The notes under the pieces were generated by a model. It worked only from the letters and a program-made list of their open reading frames with translations. It was not told the DNA's origin and searched no databases. DNA of 64,000 nt, taken from the NCBI GenBank assembly GCA_016192075.1, contig JACPUU010000009.1, forward strand, positions 62,001 through 126,000, written 5' to 3'. The position numbers and the translations under genes were made by a program. Source of the DNA: Bacteroidota bacterium. Lineage in GTDB: Bacteria > Bacteroidota > Bacteroidia > Flavobacteriales_D > Crocinitomicaceae. Of this stretch, positions 35,369-44,318 are shown piece by piece; the first letter of the stretch is position 1; every line of letters starts with the position of its first letter.

Positions 35369-35788
35369 TCAAAGCTTCCTGTCAGATTCCAGAATCGGCA
35401 GATCATTAATACTGGCGAACCTCTTTTTCATCAAACCGTTCTCATCAAATTCCCAGTTCTCATTCCCATAAGCCCTCCACCATTGTCCGGAAGCATCGCG
35501 GTATTCATATTCAAATCGCACTGCAATCCTGTCATTGGTATGGGCCCAATATTCTTTCCGGAGTTTATAATCAATTTCTTTTTTCCATTTTTCAGTCAGA
35601 AACCGGACTATTTCATCACGCCCGTTTATAAATTTATCACGATTTCGCCATTCGCTATCTGGGGTGTAAGCCTTGGAAACACGTTCTGGGTCTTTACTAT
35701 TCCAGGCATCTTCAGCCATTTGAATTTTTTGCTTTGCGGTTTCTTCCGTGAACGGAGGAACGGGTATACGCTTTTCAAGAGTACTCAT
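35369..35788 (-). CDS. DUF1348 / NTF2-like protein
   Basis: 139 residues. [58 protein letters not shown] is the typical SnoaL/NTF2-like start, and [25 protein letters not shown] is typical of DUF1348. Function unknown. It starts three bases after the STAS-like gene. Confidence 0.85.
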   Translation of the reverse strand: MSTLEKRIPVPPFTEETAKQKIQMAEDAWNSKDPERVSKAYTPDSEWRNRDKFINGRDEIVRFLTEKWKKEIDYKLRKEYWAHTNDRIAVRFEYEYRDASGQWWRAYGNENWEFDENGLMKKRFASINDLPILESDRKL

Positions 35789-35791
35789 ATC

Positions 35792-36196
35792 TCAAAATAA
35801 ATTATCGGTTTTTCTTTCCAGCAACCATTGAATTGCCTCTCTCTCCTGATCAATTTTAAACGCTTTAATAGCATAATCAGGTTTGGAATGTACAATGTGT
35901 TTTAGTATAATCAATTTATGATGGGTCTGGCTTGTCAGTAATGCTTCCGCAATAATCATTTTTGTCCGGTCTTTATCTGAAAAATAATTCTCAGCATCCC
36001 TGTCTATTGTTGCATTTTCTCCAAGTATCGTCAGAAAAAGTGCCTCGCGACCTTGCAATAATTGTTCGAATGCCTGATCATTTTCAATCATAAATTCAAC
36101 TGTAATATGGACGTTTGAATGTCCATGTACTTTGATGATGCCATTCTCCAGCATACTAATCAGTGCAATTTTTGTGGAGATTGATTTTATAGTCAT
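35792..36196 (-). CDS. STAS/SpoIIAA-like small protein (paralog of the gene at 26545-26958)
   Basis: 134 residues. ENGIIKVHGHSNVHITVEFMIENDQAFEQLLQGREALFLTILGENATIDRDAENYF ends in an EAIQWLLERK helix, matching in layout the protein encoded at 26545. No catalytic residues. It starts 56 bp after the AhpD-like gene and is followed at once by the DUF1348 gene. Confidence 0.6.
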   Translation of the reverse strand: MTIKSISTKIALISMLENGIIKVHGHSNVHITVEFMIENDQAFEQLLQGREALFLTILGENATIDRDAENYFSDKDRTKMIIAEALLTSQTHHKLIILKHIVHSKPDYAIKAFKIDQEREAIQWLLERKTDNLF

Positions 36197-36252
36197 GAAG
36201 CATTATAAATTGTTTGAAATTTTATTCTTTGCAGGCATTTCTTTTCTTCCAC

Positions 36253-36810
36253 CTAATATTTATACCCTGGCCCATCATCCTGTTCCAGTTCAACACCCAA
36301 TCCCAAAACAATGCGATTTACAAAATTAAAATAGGCGATCACCAGGGTAGCGTCAAGTACTGCCCGATCATCTATTTCAAGTTCTTTTAACGATTCAATT
36401 AAAGATTCCGTCGATTTCTCAGGATACTTTGTCAATTGTGCTGCTAATTCACAGAGTAATAAATCCGGTGATATTAAATCTGCCTTTGTAAAATCATTAA
36501 TGAATTTCTTCAGTTTTATATCATCCCTCCAATAGTGATTGAGTGCCTCTGCGTGATGCTGCCTGCAATAGCTGCATTTATTCGTAACACTGACAACCAC
36601 AGCAATCATTTCCCGTTGTGCCCTGGACAACGGAGACCTTGCATACATAATGGACATGTACAAATCCATGTGCTTGATAATTGACTCCGGATTTAAGCTT
36701 TGAATTTTATGTACTTCGGCAAGCTTTCCTCTGCTTTCAACCAAAACATCATACGTTTTCTTCAGCAAGCCTGTTGCCTGCTCATGCTGAATAACTTTGA
36801 TATGTGCCAT
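36253..36810 (-). CDS. AhpD-like / carboxymuconolactone decarboxylase-family peroxidase-related protein
   Basis: 185 residues. EMIAVVVSVTNKCSYCRQHHAEAL has the redox CxxC and following His of AhpD-type enzymes. It probably reduces peroxides or passes electrons between thiols. A paralog at 41490-42062 keeps the fold but lacks the second Cys. It follows the YceI gene by 135 bp and the terminator at 36894. Confidence 0.88.
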   Translation of the reverse strand: MAHIKVIQHEQATGLLKKTYDVLVESRGKLAEVHKIQSLNPESIIKHMDLYMSIMYARSPLSRAQREMIAVVVSVTNKCSYCRQHHAEALNHYWRDDIKLKKFINDFTKADLISPDLLLCELAAQLTKYPEKSTESLIESLKELEIDDRAVLDATLVIAYFNFVNRIVLGLGVELEQDDGPGYKY

Positions 36811-36893
36811 ACTTTTTTACCAGATCAGAAATTATAACCAACCCATTTAATAGGAGTCGAATGTATTCTTTTTAATCCACTTTTTTCAAAAGC

Positions 36894-36925
36894 GAATGCA
36901 ACGCCGGGACGTTGCATTCATCAAA
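36894..36925 (-). terminator. Terminator hairpin after the yceI-like gene
   Basis: A perfect 10-bp stem, gaatgcaacg (36894-36903) and cgttgcattc (36910-36919), loop 6 nt. On the minus strand it is followed by a short, imperfect T run. It separates the RND operon from the AhpD-like gene. Confidence 0.7.
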
Positions 36926-36945
36926 AACAGATTTATTAAACAATA

Positions 36946-37524
36946 TTATTCAATAACATATTTTGCTTTGACAGTTACTTCAACCGACTTTGCAATATTT
37001 GTAGAAGGCTTTCCCTTTTCAAAAGCCACATGATAGTCTGCCAGCACTATTACTGTTTTGGCATCTACTGTAATTGAATTTCCCTGAACGGTAATCGTAC
37101 CGGCTTCTGTTACTTTTTTTGTGACATCTTTGATTGTCATCTCGCCTTCAAGTTTTGCGTGATAGGTACCATCTTTGTCAAAATTAATTTCTGACAAATT
37201 AGTTATTGTACCCTTGAATTTTGATTTCGGATAAACTTTTGTATCCATAAAATCAGGAGAGTTGTAATGTTTTTGCATCAGCGCTTTCTCAAACTCAAAA
37301 CTTTGCATCGGTACTGAAAAAGAGACGTCTCCGCTAGCAGGATCAATTGTACCAATTACGGCATAATTATTCGCACTGATATCTTCAATATCTGTATGTG
37401 AAAAGAAACTGATGTGTGCAGATTTGGTCACATATTTTCCGGAAGGGGGAGCGCTTAGCGACGTTAAAACTATTGCTGCGAGAATCGCAAAATAAATACC
37501 GGCATTTTTCATTCGTTTTTTCAT
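36946..37524 (-). CDS. YceI-family periplasmic lipid-binding protein
   Basis: 192 residues with a signal-like N-terminus (IYFAILAAIVLTSLSA). KYVTKSAHISFFSHTDIEDISANNYAVIGTIDPASGDVSFSVP is typical of YceI, which forms a lipocalin-like barrel binding polyisoprenoids or amides. It is the last gene of the operon starting at 40590 and lies 8 bp after the OB-fold gene. Confidence 0.9.
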   Translation of the reverse strand: MKKRMKNAGIYFAILAAIVLTSLSAPPSGKYVTKSAHISFFSHTDIEDISANNYAVIGTIDPASGDVSFSVPMQSFEFEKALMQKHYNSPDFMDTKVYPKSKFKGTITNLSEINFDKDGTYHAKLEGEMTIKDVTKKVTEAGTITVQGNSITVDAKTVIVLADYHVAFEKGKPSTNIAKSVEVTVKAKYVIE

Positions 37525-37532
37525 AACTCTTT

Positions 37533-38003
37533 TTATTTTAGTATATCACATTTTTCAATTATTGCATCTTCATATAAATCAAGATCTTCATCATACTCTG
37601 CTCCTGACCGGATAACCCCTTTGATTGTTACATCCTGGCCTGTTTTCAGGCTTGCCGCATTTTCGTTCGTGGAAGTCATAAATGTACACCTCACTCCCAC
37701 TTCAGATTCCGGTTCTTTTAAATAGACAACATACTGGTTATTCATATCTTTCTCTACTGAAAAAACATTACCCGTAACAGCAATTATCTTTGAATCTCCT
37801 TCTTCCTGAAGATATTTCTGATTAGCAGCAGCAGGGTCTGATAAGTATTCCGAAACCAGGTCTTCGGACGTGATTTCAATATCTACCGGGAGCGATTGAA
37901 TATCGCGGTGCGGCATGTACCAATAATATAAAAATATACTAACGGCTGCTATTGCACCAAGTATAAAAACGAGCAGCGTCCATTTTAAAATCTTCCTTTT
38001 CAT
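37533..38003 (-). CDS. Membrane-anchored OB-fold (tRNA_anti-like) protein
   Basis: 156 residues. An N-terminal membrane anchor (WTLLVFILGAIAAVSIFLYY) precedes an OB-fold: KIIAVTGNVFSVEKDMNNQYVVYLKEPESEVGVRCTF, LKTGQDVTIKGVIRSG, IEKCDILK. This is the tRNA_anti-like family common in Bacteroidota. Its ATG overlaps the RND stop (ATGA). It may assist the transporter at the membrane (inference). Confidence 0.82.
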   Translation of the reverse strand: MKRKILKWTLLVFILGAIAAVSIFLYYWYMPHRDIQSLPVDIEITSEDLVSEYLSDPAAANQKYLQEEGDSKIIAVTGNVFSVEKDMNNQYVVYLKEPESEVGVRCTFMTSTNENAASLKTGQDVTIKGVIRSGAEYDEDLDLYEDAIIEKCDILK

Positions 38004-40321
38004 AGTTCCTTAAAAGTTTCGATTCTGACGTCAGCATTTTTAAATCCTGACAAAAATATTTTTCTAAAACGGGAGTGGTTTTCTATATGTGACTTTTTAT
38101 CGAAAAAAAGAATAATCGAAGGCAGCAAATAAATATCACAATAGTATGCCAATAACAAAGCAAATGAAACAATCATTCCCAAATAACTAATACTGAAAAA
38201 TTCAGAAAATGAAAAAATGAAAAAGCCAAAAGCAAGAATCAACGAAGAATGAAGTATGGGGCGTTTGTATTCGCTGATTGTCTGGTGCAGCGCTTCCAAA
38301 GTGGACCTGAATTTCTTTTTATTTATACCATATCCGACAAGGAAATGAATAGTATCGTCAACAGCCAGGCCAAGAACGATTGTAAAAACAGTAGCTGTGC
38401 CCACTTTCAACGGAACATCAAAGAGCCACATAACAATGGTCATTGCCAACAATGGAATAATATTGGGAATCAAAGACAACAGTGCCATTTTAATACTTCT
38501 GGTGATTAACCACAAACAAAGTGTTATAAGAATGAATGAAATAATCAATCCCTGCATTAACTGGCTTGTCAAACCGCGATTCATTTCGTCTATCAGGTTG
38601 GCTACCCCTGTCATGCGAAGTTCTGTTTCAGGATACTGCCCTGCCACAAATTTTTTCACCTCTTCTATACGCTGAAAATGGTAGCTGCTTCCCAGATCTT
38701 TGGTACGGAACGAAATCCGATAAACATTTTGACTCTCAGAGAACAACTTTGTTGATTTATTCAGCAGATCATACTTTTCAACCGTCTTATGCAGGCTTTG
38801 GAATTCATCTGTATCTTCCGGTATCCGATACGCCTTATAGTTTCCTCCATGAAGGCATTGATTCGTGAATTTATAGATTGAAGCCGGAGAAACCGAAATT
38901 TTCGTCTCATAAATTTCCGCCAATTTATCTTCTAACGCTTCTAATTTATTTAATGAGGAGAATGGATCAGGATCACCTTTAATCAAAATTTCAACCGGAC
39001 GGATTCCCGAAAATTTTTTTTCAAAAAAATTCAATGATGTTTTTAACGAATTGTCTTCTGAAAGATCATCCAGAAAATTATTTCCGCTCTGAACCTGGAA
39101 AACAGAAATAACACCCAGTATTAAAAAAACAATTACAACCAGCATTTTTAATGCGCCATTCCTGGAATTCGATCGATCAGCTATCCTTGTATTTATCTCC
39201 CGGTCTCTAACCACATTTTTTTTGAAGACCGGAATAAGTATCAGAAGCGAGATGATACCTGTTATTAAAATACCAAATGCTGTAAAAAGACCAAATAACC
39301 GGATTGGAAGGATTGGTACAAATGCTAAAGAAGCAAACCCGGCAATTGTGGTTAACAGACTTAATCCGGCGGGTAGCAATCCTTCCTTCAAAGTATAGTA
39401 AATACGGTCATCGATTGTACGTTGAAACCCACGACTCTGTCTGAATTTTGCAGCAAGATGAACAAACAATGAAGTACCGGTAATTACAACAATGGCAGGT
39501 ATAAGGGTAATCATTAATTCAACCTTATAACCACTCATGGCAATCAGCGCAAATGTAAACAGATTCGATAAAACGATTGTGACCAATGCCCCGACCACCA
39601 GAAAAAAGGATCGGATAAAATAACTTAGAGCCATGATAAATGTGAATACAGAAATCAACCCAAACCACTTCATTTCTGACTTCATTTGACTCACAAAATA
39701 ATCCTGTGTGACTAACCTGCCTGCTAAATGAAAGACGTGAAAATTTTTCTCTTCAACCGTTGAATGAATGAATTTTAAAAAGGCTTCCGATTCAGTTCGC
39801 GTCAGGTCCGGCTTATACTCAACAACAATCTGAACCGCGCTTCCGTCCTCTGAAATCAATCCTTTAAAGGGAGAATTGCGACTCAACATAGAACCTATAT
39901 CTTCAGATACAGTAATGTCAGAATCTGTCCGGATTAATTTTCTACTGATAAACCCAATGATCGGAACTTTAATCTTATACGAAACCCGGTCGATAGATTG
40001 AACATCAGCTACCCATGGATGGTTATTCAGTTCCTCAGACAAAATGGCTATCTGGGACAGAAATTCCTTGTCAACTACCTTTCCGTTGTCAATTCCTATA
40101 AGTATTGAATTATTTTCATTCCCAAATTCAGATTTGAATTGCTGATAGGCAATAACTTCAGGATCATTTCCAGAAAAAAAAGACTCAATATTATATTCAA
40201 ATGAAAGCCCTGAAAGGATGTAAACCGAAGGAATACTGACGGTGAACAGGAGCGGTGCCACCCACCAGGCCTTAATCTTTGAGATCAGCACGATCCATCT
40301 GTTACGCTTGTTTTGGTTCAT
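38000..40321 (-). CDS. RND/MMPL-type exporter
   Basis: 773 residues from ATG 40321 (a GTG at 40324 is possible). Twelve membrane helices in two halves, each led by a periplasmic domain. Signature stretches are LIPAIVVITGTSLFVHLAAKFR and GTATVFTIVLGLAVDDTIHFLVGYG. It is of the RND-superfamily predicted-exporter type (MmpL/HpnN-like), which moves lipids or hydrophobic compounds. No membrane-fusion protein is encoded nearby. Start and stop overlap its neighbours. Confidence 0.9.
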   Translation of the reverse strand: MNQNKRNRWIVLISKIKAWWVAPLLFTVSIPSVYILSGLSFEYNIESFFSGNDPEVIAYQQFKSEFGNENNSILIGIDNGKVVDKEFLSQIAILSEELNNHPWVADVQSIDRVSYKIKVPIIGFISRKLIRTDSDITVSEDIGSMLSRNSPFKGLISEDGSAVQIVVEYKPDLTRTESEAFLKFIHSTVEEKNFHVFHLAGRLVTQDYFVSQMKSEMKWFGLISVFTFIMALSYFIRSFFLVVGALVTIVLSNLFTFALIAMSGYKVELMITLIPAIVVITGTSLFVHLAAKFRQSRGFQRTIDDRIYYTLKEGLLPAGLSLLTTIAGFASLAFVPILPIRLFGLFTAFGILITGIISLLILIPVFKKNVVRDREINTRIADRSNSRNGALKMLVVIVFLILGVISVFQVQSGNNFLDDLSEDNSLKTSLNFFEKKFSGIRPVEILIKGDPDPFSSLNKLEALEDKLAEIYETKISVSPASIYKFTNQCLHGGNYKAYRIPEDTDEFQSLHKTVEKYDLLNKSTKLFSESQNVYRISFRTKDLGSSYHFQRIEEVKKFVAGQYPETELRMTGVANLIDEMNRGLTSQLMQGLIISFILITLCLWLITRSIKMALLSLIPNIIPLLAMTIVMWLFDVPLKVGTATVFTIVLGLAVDDTIHFLVGYGINKKKFRSTLEALHQTISEYKRPILHSSLILAFGFFIFSFSEFFSISYLGMIVSFALLLAYYCDIYLLPSIILFFDKKSHIENHSRFRKIFLSGFKNADVRIETFKEL

Positions 40322-40590
40322 CACATTCCTGAATTTTTACTCTTGTCTTCCATTGATTGATTGAGTTTCAATTTAATTTCTTCTTTTTGAGCATCCGTCA
40401 GCCGATATGCTATGTCATGTTCATGGTCGGTTTTTGGCCGAATTGCTTTTTCTAAAAGGACACTGTAATGTTTATAATTTTTACAATCGCTACATAAAGA
40501 CAAATGAACTCTCAATGCCAAAAACTCTTTTAAGGTCAATGGCTGAATAAATCCCTTTTCAACAAGCTCAGTCGCTTTTTTACAATTCAT
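40321..40590 (-). CDS. Second zf-HC2 anti-sigma-like protein, first gene of the RND operon
   Basis: 89 residues from ATG 40590; an upstream in-frame start at 40629 is less likely. MNCKKATELVEKG and LRVHLSLCSDCKNYKHY give the zf-HC2 pattern, including HxxxCxxC, like the anti-sigma at 33148-33411. No sigma factor lies beside it. It overlaps the RND gene at TGATG. Confidence 0.75.
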   Translation of the reverse strand: MNCKKATELVEKGFIQPLTLKEFLALRVHLSLCSDCKNYKHYSVLLEKAIRPKTDHEHDIAYRLTDAQKEEIKLKLNQSMEDKSKNSGM

Positions 40591-40642
40591 AACTCCGGTC
40601 AAATAAGAGTGTGAGAGACACATCCGCACCTGAAAATTAGAA

Positions 40643-40818
40643 TCAGGAACATTCGATTCCTGACGAATTTTTGAAAATATTTTTCGATTCGTTCAATTTT
40701 GAGTTGCCGCATCACTCGTAAACAGCAGGAGAGGATATAACATTCATAGTAATGGCGAAAAACCAAAAGATCAGGTACAATTCCTACCGATTATGTCAGG
40801 AATTTGTCTTTTTACGTC
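40643..40818. promoter_or_regulatory. Divergent control region with repeated TCAGGAA sites
   Basis: TCAGGAA occurs at 40643-40649 and 40796-40802, and inverted (TTCCTGA) at 40657-40663, giving a 7-bp dyad with 7-nt spacer. Another dyad is aattcct (40779-40785) / aggaatt (40798-40804). The plus-strand box gtcagg (40795-40800), N10, tttacgtccaa (40811-40821) matches the box before the Grx-TrxR fusion. Confidence 0.55.
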
Positions 40819-40848
40819 CAACATCAAAACTGTATCCAACCTAAAAAA

Positions 40849-41469
40849 ATGAGGCACTTAATTTTTATGCTTATTTCTATAACATTTCTTTCGCTCATTG
40901 GCGCAAAAAAGACAGATCAACAAACGACATCCGTTTCACCGGCAGAGATTGGAGATACTGTATTGAACTTCACAGCAAAAGATCAGTATGATTCACTGTT
41001 TAATTTAGATTTAGTTTTAAAGAATACACCTATCGTATTGGTCTTTTATCGGGGACAGTGGTGCCCTTATTGCAATAAACATCTCAGTGAACTGCAAGAC
41101 AGTTTAGAATTAGTTATTCAGCGTGGAGCGACGGTTATAGCTATATCACCTGAAAAACCCGAACAACTGATGGCAATGGAAAAGAAGTCCGGCACAACCT
41201 TCACGCTGCTCTATGATGAGAACTATAAAATTGCAAAAATGTTCGGGGTTTCATTTATTCCGGATGAAACTACAGTTAAAAAGTACAACACTTTTCTGAA
41301 TGCAGATTTAAATTCGGCACACGAAAATTCCGGAACAATAGAATTGCCTGTTCCCGCAACATATATCATTAATCAGGATCATACAATTCGCTGGAGGCAT
41401 TATGACCCTGATTATAAAAAGCGGGCATCGGTTAAGGATATTCTGGACAATTTACCCATCAAACCTTAG
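40849..41469 (+). CDS. Exported peroxiredoxin-like (AhpC/TSA) protein
   Basis: 206 residues from ATG 40849. The signal-like N-terminus (MRHLIFMLISITFLSLIGA) is followed by the Prx-like2 fold: VLVFYRGQWCPYCNKHLSELQ with Cys-x-x-Cys, AISPEKPEQLMAMEKKSGTTFTLLYDENYKIAKMFGV, PVPATYIINQDHTIRWRH. It probably reduces peroxides in the periplasm. It heads a plus-strand run; its promoter box matches that of the Grx-TrxR fusion. Confidence 0.85.
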   Translation: MRHLIFMLISITFLSLIGAKKTDQQTTSVSPAEIGDTVLNFTAKDQYDSLFNLDLVLKNTPIVLVFYRGQWCPYCNKHLSELQDSLELVIQRGATVIAISPEKPEQLMAMEKKSGTTFTLLYDENYKIAKMFGVSFIPDETTVKKYNTFLNADLNSAHENSGTIELPVPATYIINQDHTIRWRHYDPDYKKRASVKDILDNLPIKP

Positions 41470-41489
41470 TCAATCCATTTCTTTAATTT

Positions 41490-42062
41490 ATGACCAGAAT
41501 TAAAATTATAGACGAATCAAAAGCACAGGGAAGATTGAAAGAAATTTACACTGTGCAACAAAAGTACGGCATAAAAATGGCCTCTATTTATAAAGCTCAG
41601 AGTCTGAAACCTTCAATATTACTGGCTCATATTGAATTACATGCAGAATTGATTAATTCTCACTCTGAGATTACCCGTGCAGAAAAAGAATTAATTATTG
41701 TTATCGTCTCCTTGTGCAACGGATGCGCCTATAGTCAATTCCGACACGCGGATTTTTTGAATCTTGAATGGAAAGACGAGGCAAAAATTATTCGTGTTTT
41801 CAATGATTATACACAAGCCGGTTTGACACCCAGAGAGATTATACTTTGCGATTTTGCAAAGCACCTTACAATGATGCCAGAAGATTTTGAAAACCCACGT
41901 TATATTGAAAATCTTAAAAAAACAGGATTCAGCGATGATGGAATACTTGATATTGTTCTGATTTCATCTTACGCTAATTACATTAACCGGATCGCTTTAG
42001 CGCTTGATCTTGACCCGGAACTTATTACAACAAATGATTCAGAGTCTGACACATGTGCCTGA
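41490..42062 (+). CDS. AhpD-like paralog lacking the second redox Cys
   Basis: 190 residues, colinear with the protein at 36253-36810. The site reads ELIIVIVSLCNGCAYSQFRHADFL: CxxC has become CxxS while the neighbouring His is kept. It ends in a SDTCA tail that supplies one more Cys. It may have lost peroxidase turnover, use one Cys plus the tail Cys, or serve as a partner of the intact copy (inference). Confidence 0.8.
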   Translation: MTRIKIIDESKAQGRLKEIYTVQQKYGIKMASIYKAQSLKPSILLAHIELHAELINSHSEITRAEKELIIVIVSLCNGCAYSQFRHADFLNLEWKDEAKIIRVFNDYTQAGLTPREIILCDFAKHLTMMPEDFENPRYIENLKKTGFSDDGILDIVLISSYANYINRIALALDLDPELITTNDSESDTCA

Positions 42063-42087
42063 AAAGACCAAACACTCCATTTAATTT

Positions 42088-42558
42088 ATGACAGTTGAGG
42101 AACTTTGCATTAATAAGCTAAAAACTTTAGAAAACATTCTTCTTGAAATTACAGAAGCTGACTATTTTATTGAACACAAAAAATTAAATTCAGGATCGCT
42201 GGCCGATACGATCGATTTTACGACCAGCCTTTATTTATGCTTGATTGAGGGGGCGTCAGCCGGTACAGTGTGCTATGAAGTTAAAAGAAAAGAGGAAAGT
42301 GTTTCTGAATCAAAATTAAAGCATGCAATTTATACACTTCAAAAAATCCAGGCAAACATTCCCCGGAAAATCAAAAATTTTGCTCTGAACGTGAAACGGA
42401 TTAATTCAAATACAGGCGAAACGATCGCAATGGTATCCACTACGTATTGCCGTGAACTTCTGTTTTGCTATGAATCAAGTTTTGCGGAATGCTCAAAAAT
42501 AGAATCACTTATACCAGAATTAAAAAATCAAATCAGAAATGGAAACCTGGCAAATTAA
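42088..42558 (+). CDS. DinB-like paralog without metal-binding histidines
   Basis: 156 residues. Comparison with the protein at 45263-45811: SIGSHVRHILEFYGCLL there reads SLADTIDFTTSLYLCLI here, and SYSRELYYCFEHSIHHQAL reads TYCRELLFCYESSFAECSK. The four-helix layout is kept, but the histidines that bind metal in DinB-type enzymes are gone. Function unknown. It overlaps the next gene by 20 bp. Confidence 0.6.
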   Translation: MTVEELCINKLKTLENILLEITEADYFIEHKKLNSGSLADTIDFTTSLYLCLIEGASAGTVCYEVKRKEESVSESKLKHAIYTLQKIQANIPRKIKNFALNVKRINSNTGETIAMVSTTYCRELLFCYESSFAECSKIESLIPELKNQIRNGNLAN

Positions 42559-42922
42559 CCTGTCGCTTATTCCCAGCATTGCTGTGATACTAACAAGTGC
42601 CAACCGAATGGCGTTAGGACTTACAGATGAGATTAATGTGCGGCTATCTGTCAATGTGGAAGCCTATAGTGAAATTCTGCCGCTTAAAATTAAACAACTG
42701 AAAAGATTAAGTATTTCCATATTTCTGATGTACCTGAGCCTGGTTGTTCTAATTCTAAACGCAATAATAAGTTCATTTTATCCAACTAATCCATCCTGGG
42801 ATAAGCCTGTCATGCTGCTAGCCATTTTATTATTTTTTGTAGCGGTAATCTTCAAGGTTCTGTTTTCATTCAATGCCTATTTCATAAGACAAAAACAGTT
42901 CAAAAAATTTCTTGACTTATAA
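42539..42922 (+). CDS. DUF2721-like membrane protein
   Basis: 127 residues with three hydrophobic segments (about 6-25, 58-80, 85-110). NLSLIPSIAVILTSANRMALGLTDEINVRLSVN resembles the start of DUF2721 proteins, and LKRLSISIFLMYLSLVVLILNAI their second helix. Function unknown. It overlaps the previous frame by 20 bp, suggesting translational coupling. Confidence 0.65.
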   Translation: METWQINLSLIPSIAVILTSANRMALGLTDEINVRLSVNVEAYSEILPLKIKQLKRLSISIFLMYLSLVVLILNAIISSFYPTNPSWDKPVMLLAILLFFVAVIFKVLFSFNAYFIRQKQFKKFLDL

Positions 42923-43020
42923 TCAATATTACATCTAACGAAGAGGATGTAAGAAATTGATACACCCAGCGTCTAAACAACAAAGCTATACCGCAAAAAT
43001 TTACTTTTATTAAAAATACT

Positions 43021-43731
43021 ATGTGTACCCTGAGCACAGTACCTGCCAACAACAAACTAATTTTCACCTTTAACCGGGATGAAAGCCCTTTCCGCGACAG
43101 CACTCCGCCGCAAATATTTATACAGGAATCGTTTTACTATCTTGCACCGGTTGACCTAATAGCCTATGGAACCTGGCTTGGCATTTCAAATACAGGAATT
43201 TTGATTTTTCTCATGAATGGCGCCTTTGTAAAACATAAACGTCAGCCAAAGTACCGGCATAGCCGAGGAGTTATAATACCCGAATTTTTCAATAATGGAG
43301 GGGAAATTGAATTTATTGACACGTTTGACTTAAATGATATCGAACCATTTACTTTGATCATTTACAAAGACAAAAAACTTTATCATTTTGTATGGGACGG
43401 TCAAAAAAAGTTCTGGAACGAACTGTCACCTTCAGTTCCCCATTTATTTTCTTCTGCTACCCTCTACTCCCCACAAGCCAAAGAGGAAAGAAGAAAGTGG
43501 TTTATGAATGAATTAATTGATCTGCAAGACAACCATGCTTCAAAAATATTAAACCTGCATCAAAGGTCACATTCAGAAAAAGGGTTTCGTTACCCGGGAA
43601 CAAGTGTTGTAGAAACGGTAAGTACAAGCCAGATTATTGTAGCCGGATCCGGAGCAGCATTTGATTACTATGACTTCATTCTAGGGCGGACTATACATAA
43701 TGAACTGACATGGAAAAAGATTATGCATTAG
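43021..43731 (+). CDS. NRDE-family (TANGO2-like) protein
   Basis: 236 residues. MCTLSTVPANNKLIFTFNRDESPFRDS carries the Cys2 that becomes N-terminal after Met removal and the NRDE motif. GTWLGISNTGILIFLMNGAF follows. The family has an Ntn-hydrolase-like fold; eukaryotic TANGO2 is linked to lipid and haem handling. The bacterial role is not established. It overlaps the next gene by 22 bp, the first of a three-gene chain. Confidence 0.88.
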   Translation: MCTLSTVPANNKLIFTFNRDESPFRDSTPPQIFIQESFYYLAPVDLIAYGTWLGISNTGILIFLMNGAFVKHKRQPKYRHSRGVIIPEFFNNGGEIEFIDTFDLNDIEPFTLIIYKDKKLYHFVWDGQKKFWNELSPSVPHLFSSATLYSPQAKEERRKWFMNELIDLQDNHASKILNLHQRSHSEKGFRYPGTSVVETVSTSQIIVAGSGAAFDYYDFILGRTIHNELTWKKIMH

Positions 43732-44318
43732 TTATTGCCTGGCCAGAAACCTATTGTAAGCAAACCGGATCGTGGTATGATCCGGTATTGAATTTGCTTT
43801 CTATTGCTGATAATGGGTATTACAAAGTTGGTCATGCCGCCGTTGTACTCATTAATGGTTCAACCGGCGAAACTCATTATTTCGATTTTGGAAGATATCA
43901 CGCACCAAAAGGATATGGCAGGGTGCGAAGCAAAATATCCGATCACGACCTCGAATTGAAAACTCAGATTAAATTCAGAAATGACCAGATACTGAATATT
44001 CATGAATTAATTCGTGAACTTAATTCTAATGAATCATGCCATGGAAATGGCCCGCTGGTTTCTTCACTTGTAAAAATAAATTTTCATTCCAGCTTCAACA
44101 AAGCGAATGAGTTGCAGGAAAGAATATTTATAAAATATGGTCCATTTATTCCGAACGGAACCAATTGCTCCAGGTTTATAAATTCTGTCGTCCGATCAGG
44201 AGTCCTAAGTACAAAAATAAAGTTTTCGCTTTTTTCTCCTGTTATGCTGACTCCAACTCCTGTCTGGAATGTTCAGGTTTCCGGTAAAATTATCAGTCAA
44301 CCCATAGTTCAATCATGA
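43710..44318 (+). CDS. Permuted papain-like (LRAT/NlpC-like) amidase candidate
   Basis: 202 residues. GYYKVGHAAVVLINGSTGETHYFDFGRYHAPKGYGRVRS places a His first, and NGTNCSRFINSVVRSG places a Cys later. This His-before-Cys order is that of circularly permuted papain-fold enzymes (LRAT, YiiX/YaeF). It could hydrolyse or transfer acyl or amide groups (inference). It is coupled to the NRDE gene before and the Cys-tail gene after. Confidence 0.6.
   Translation: MEKDYALVIAWPETYCKQTGSWYDPVLNLLSIADNGYYKVGHAAVVLINGSTGETHYFDFGRYHAPKGYGRVRSKISDHDLELKTQIKFRNDQILNIHELIRELNSNESCHGNGPLVSSLVKINFHSSFNKANELQERIFIKYGPFIPNGTNCSRFINSVVRSGVLSTKIKFSLFSPVMLTPTPVWNVQVSGKIISQPIVQS

Noticed and set aside
35260-35406. 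Longer N-terminus of the ArsR-type gene
   Set aside because: It would translate the operator palindrome and lacks family similarity before MDNNSC.
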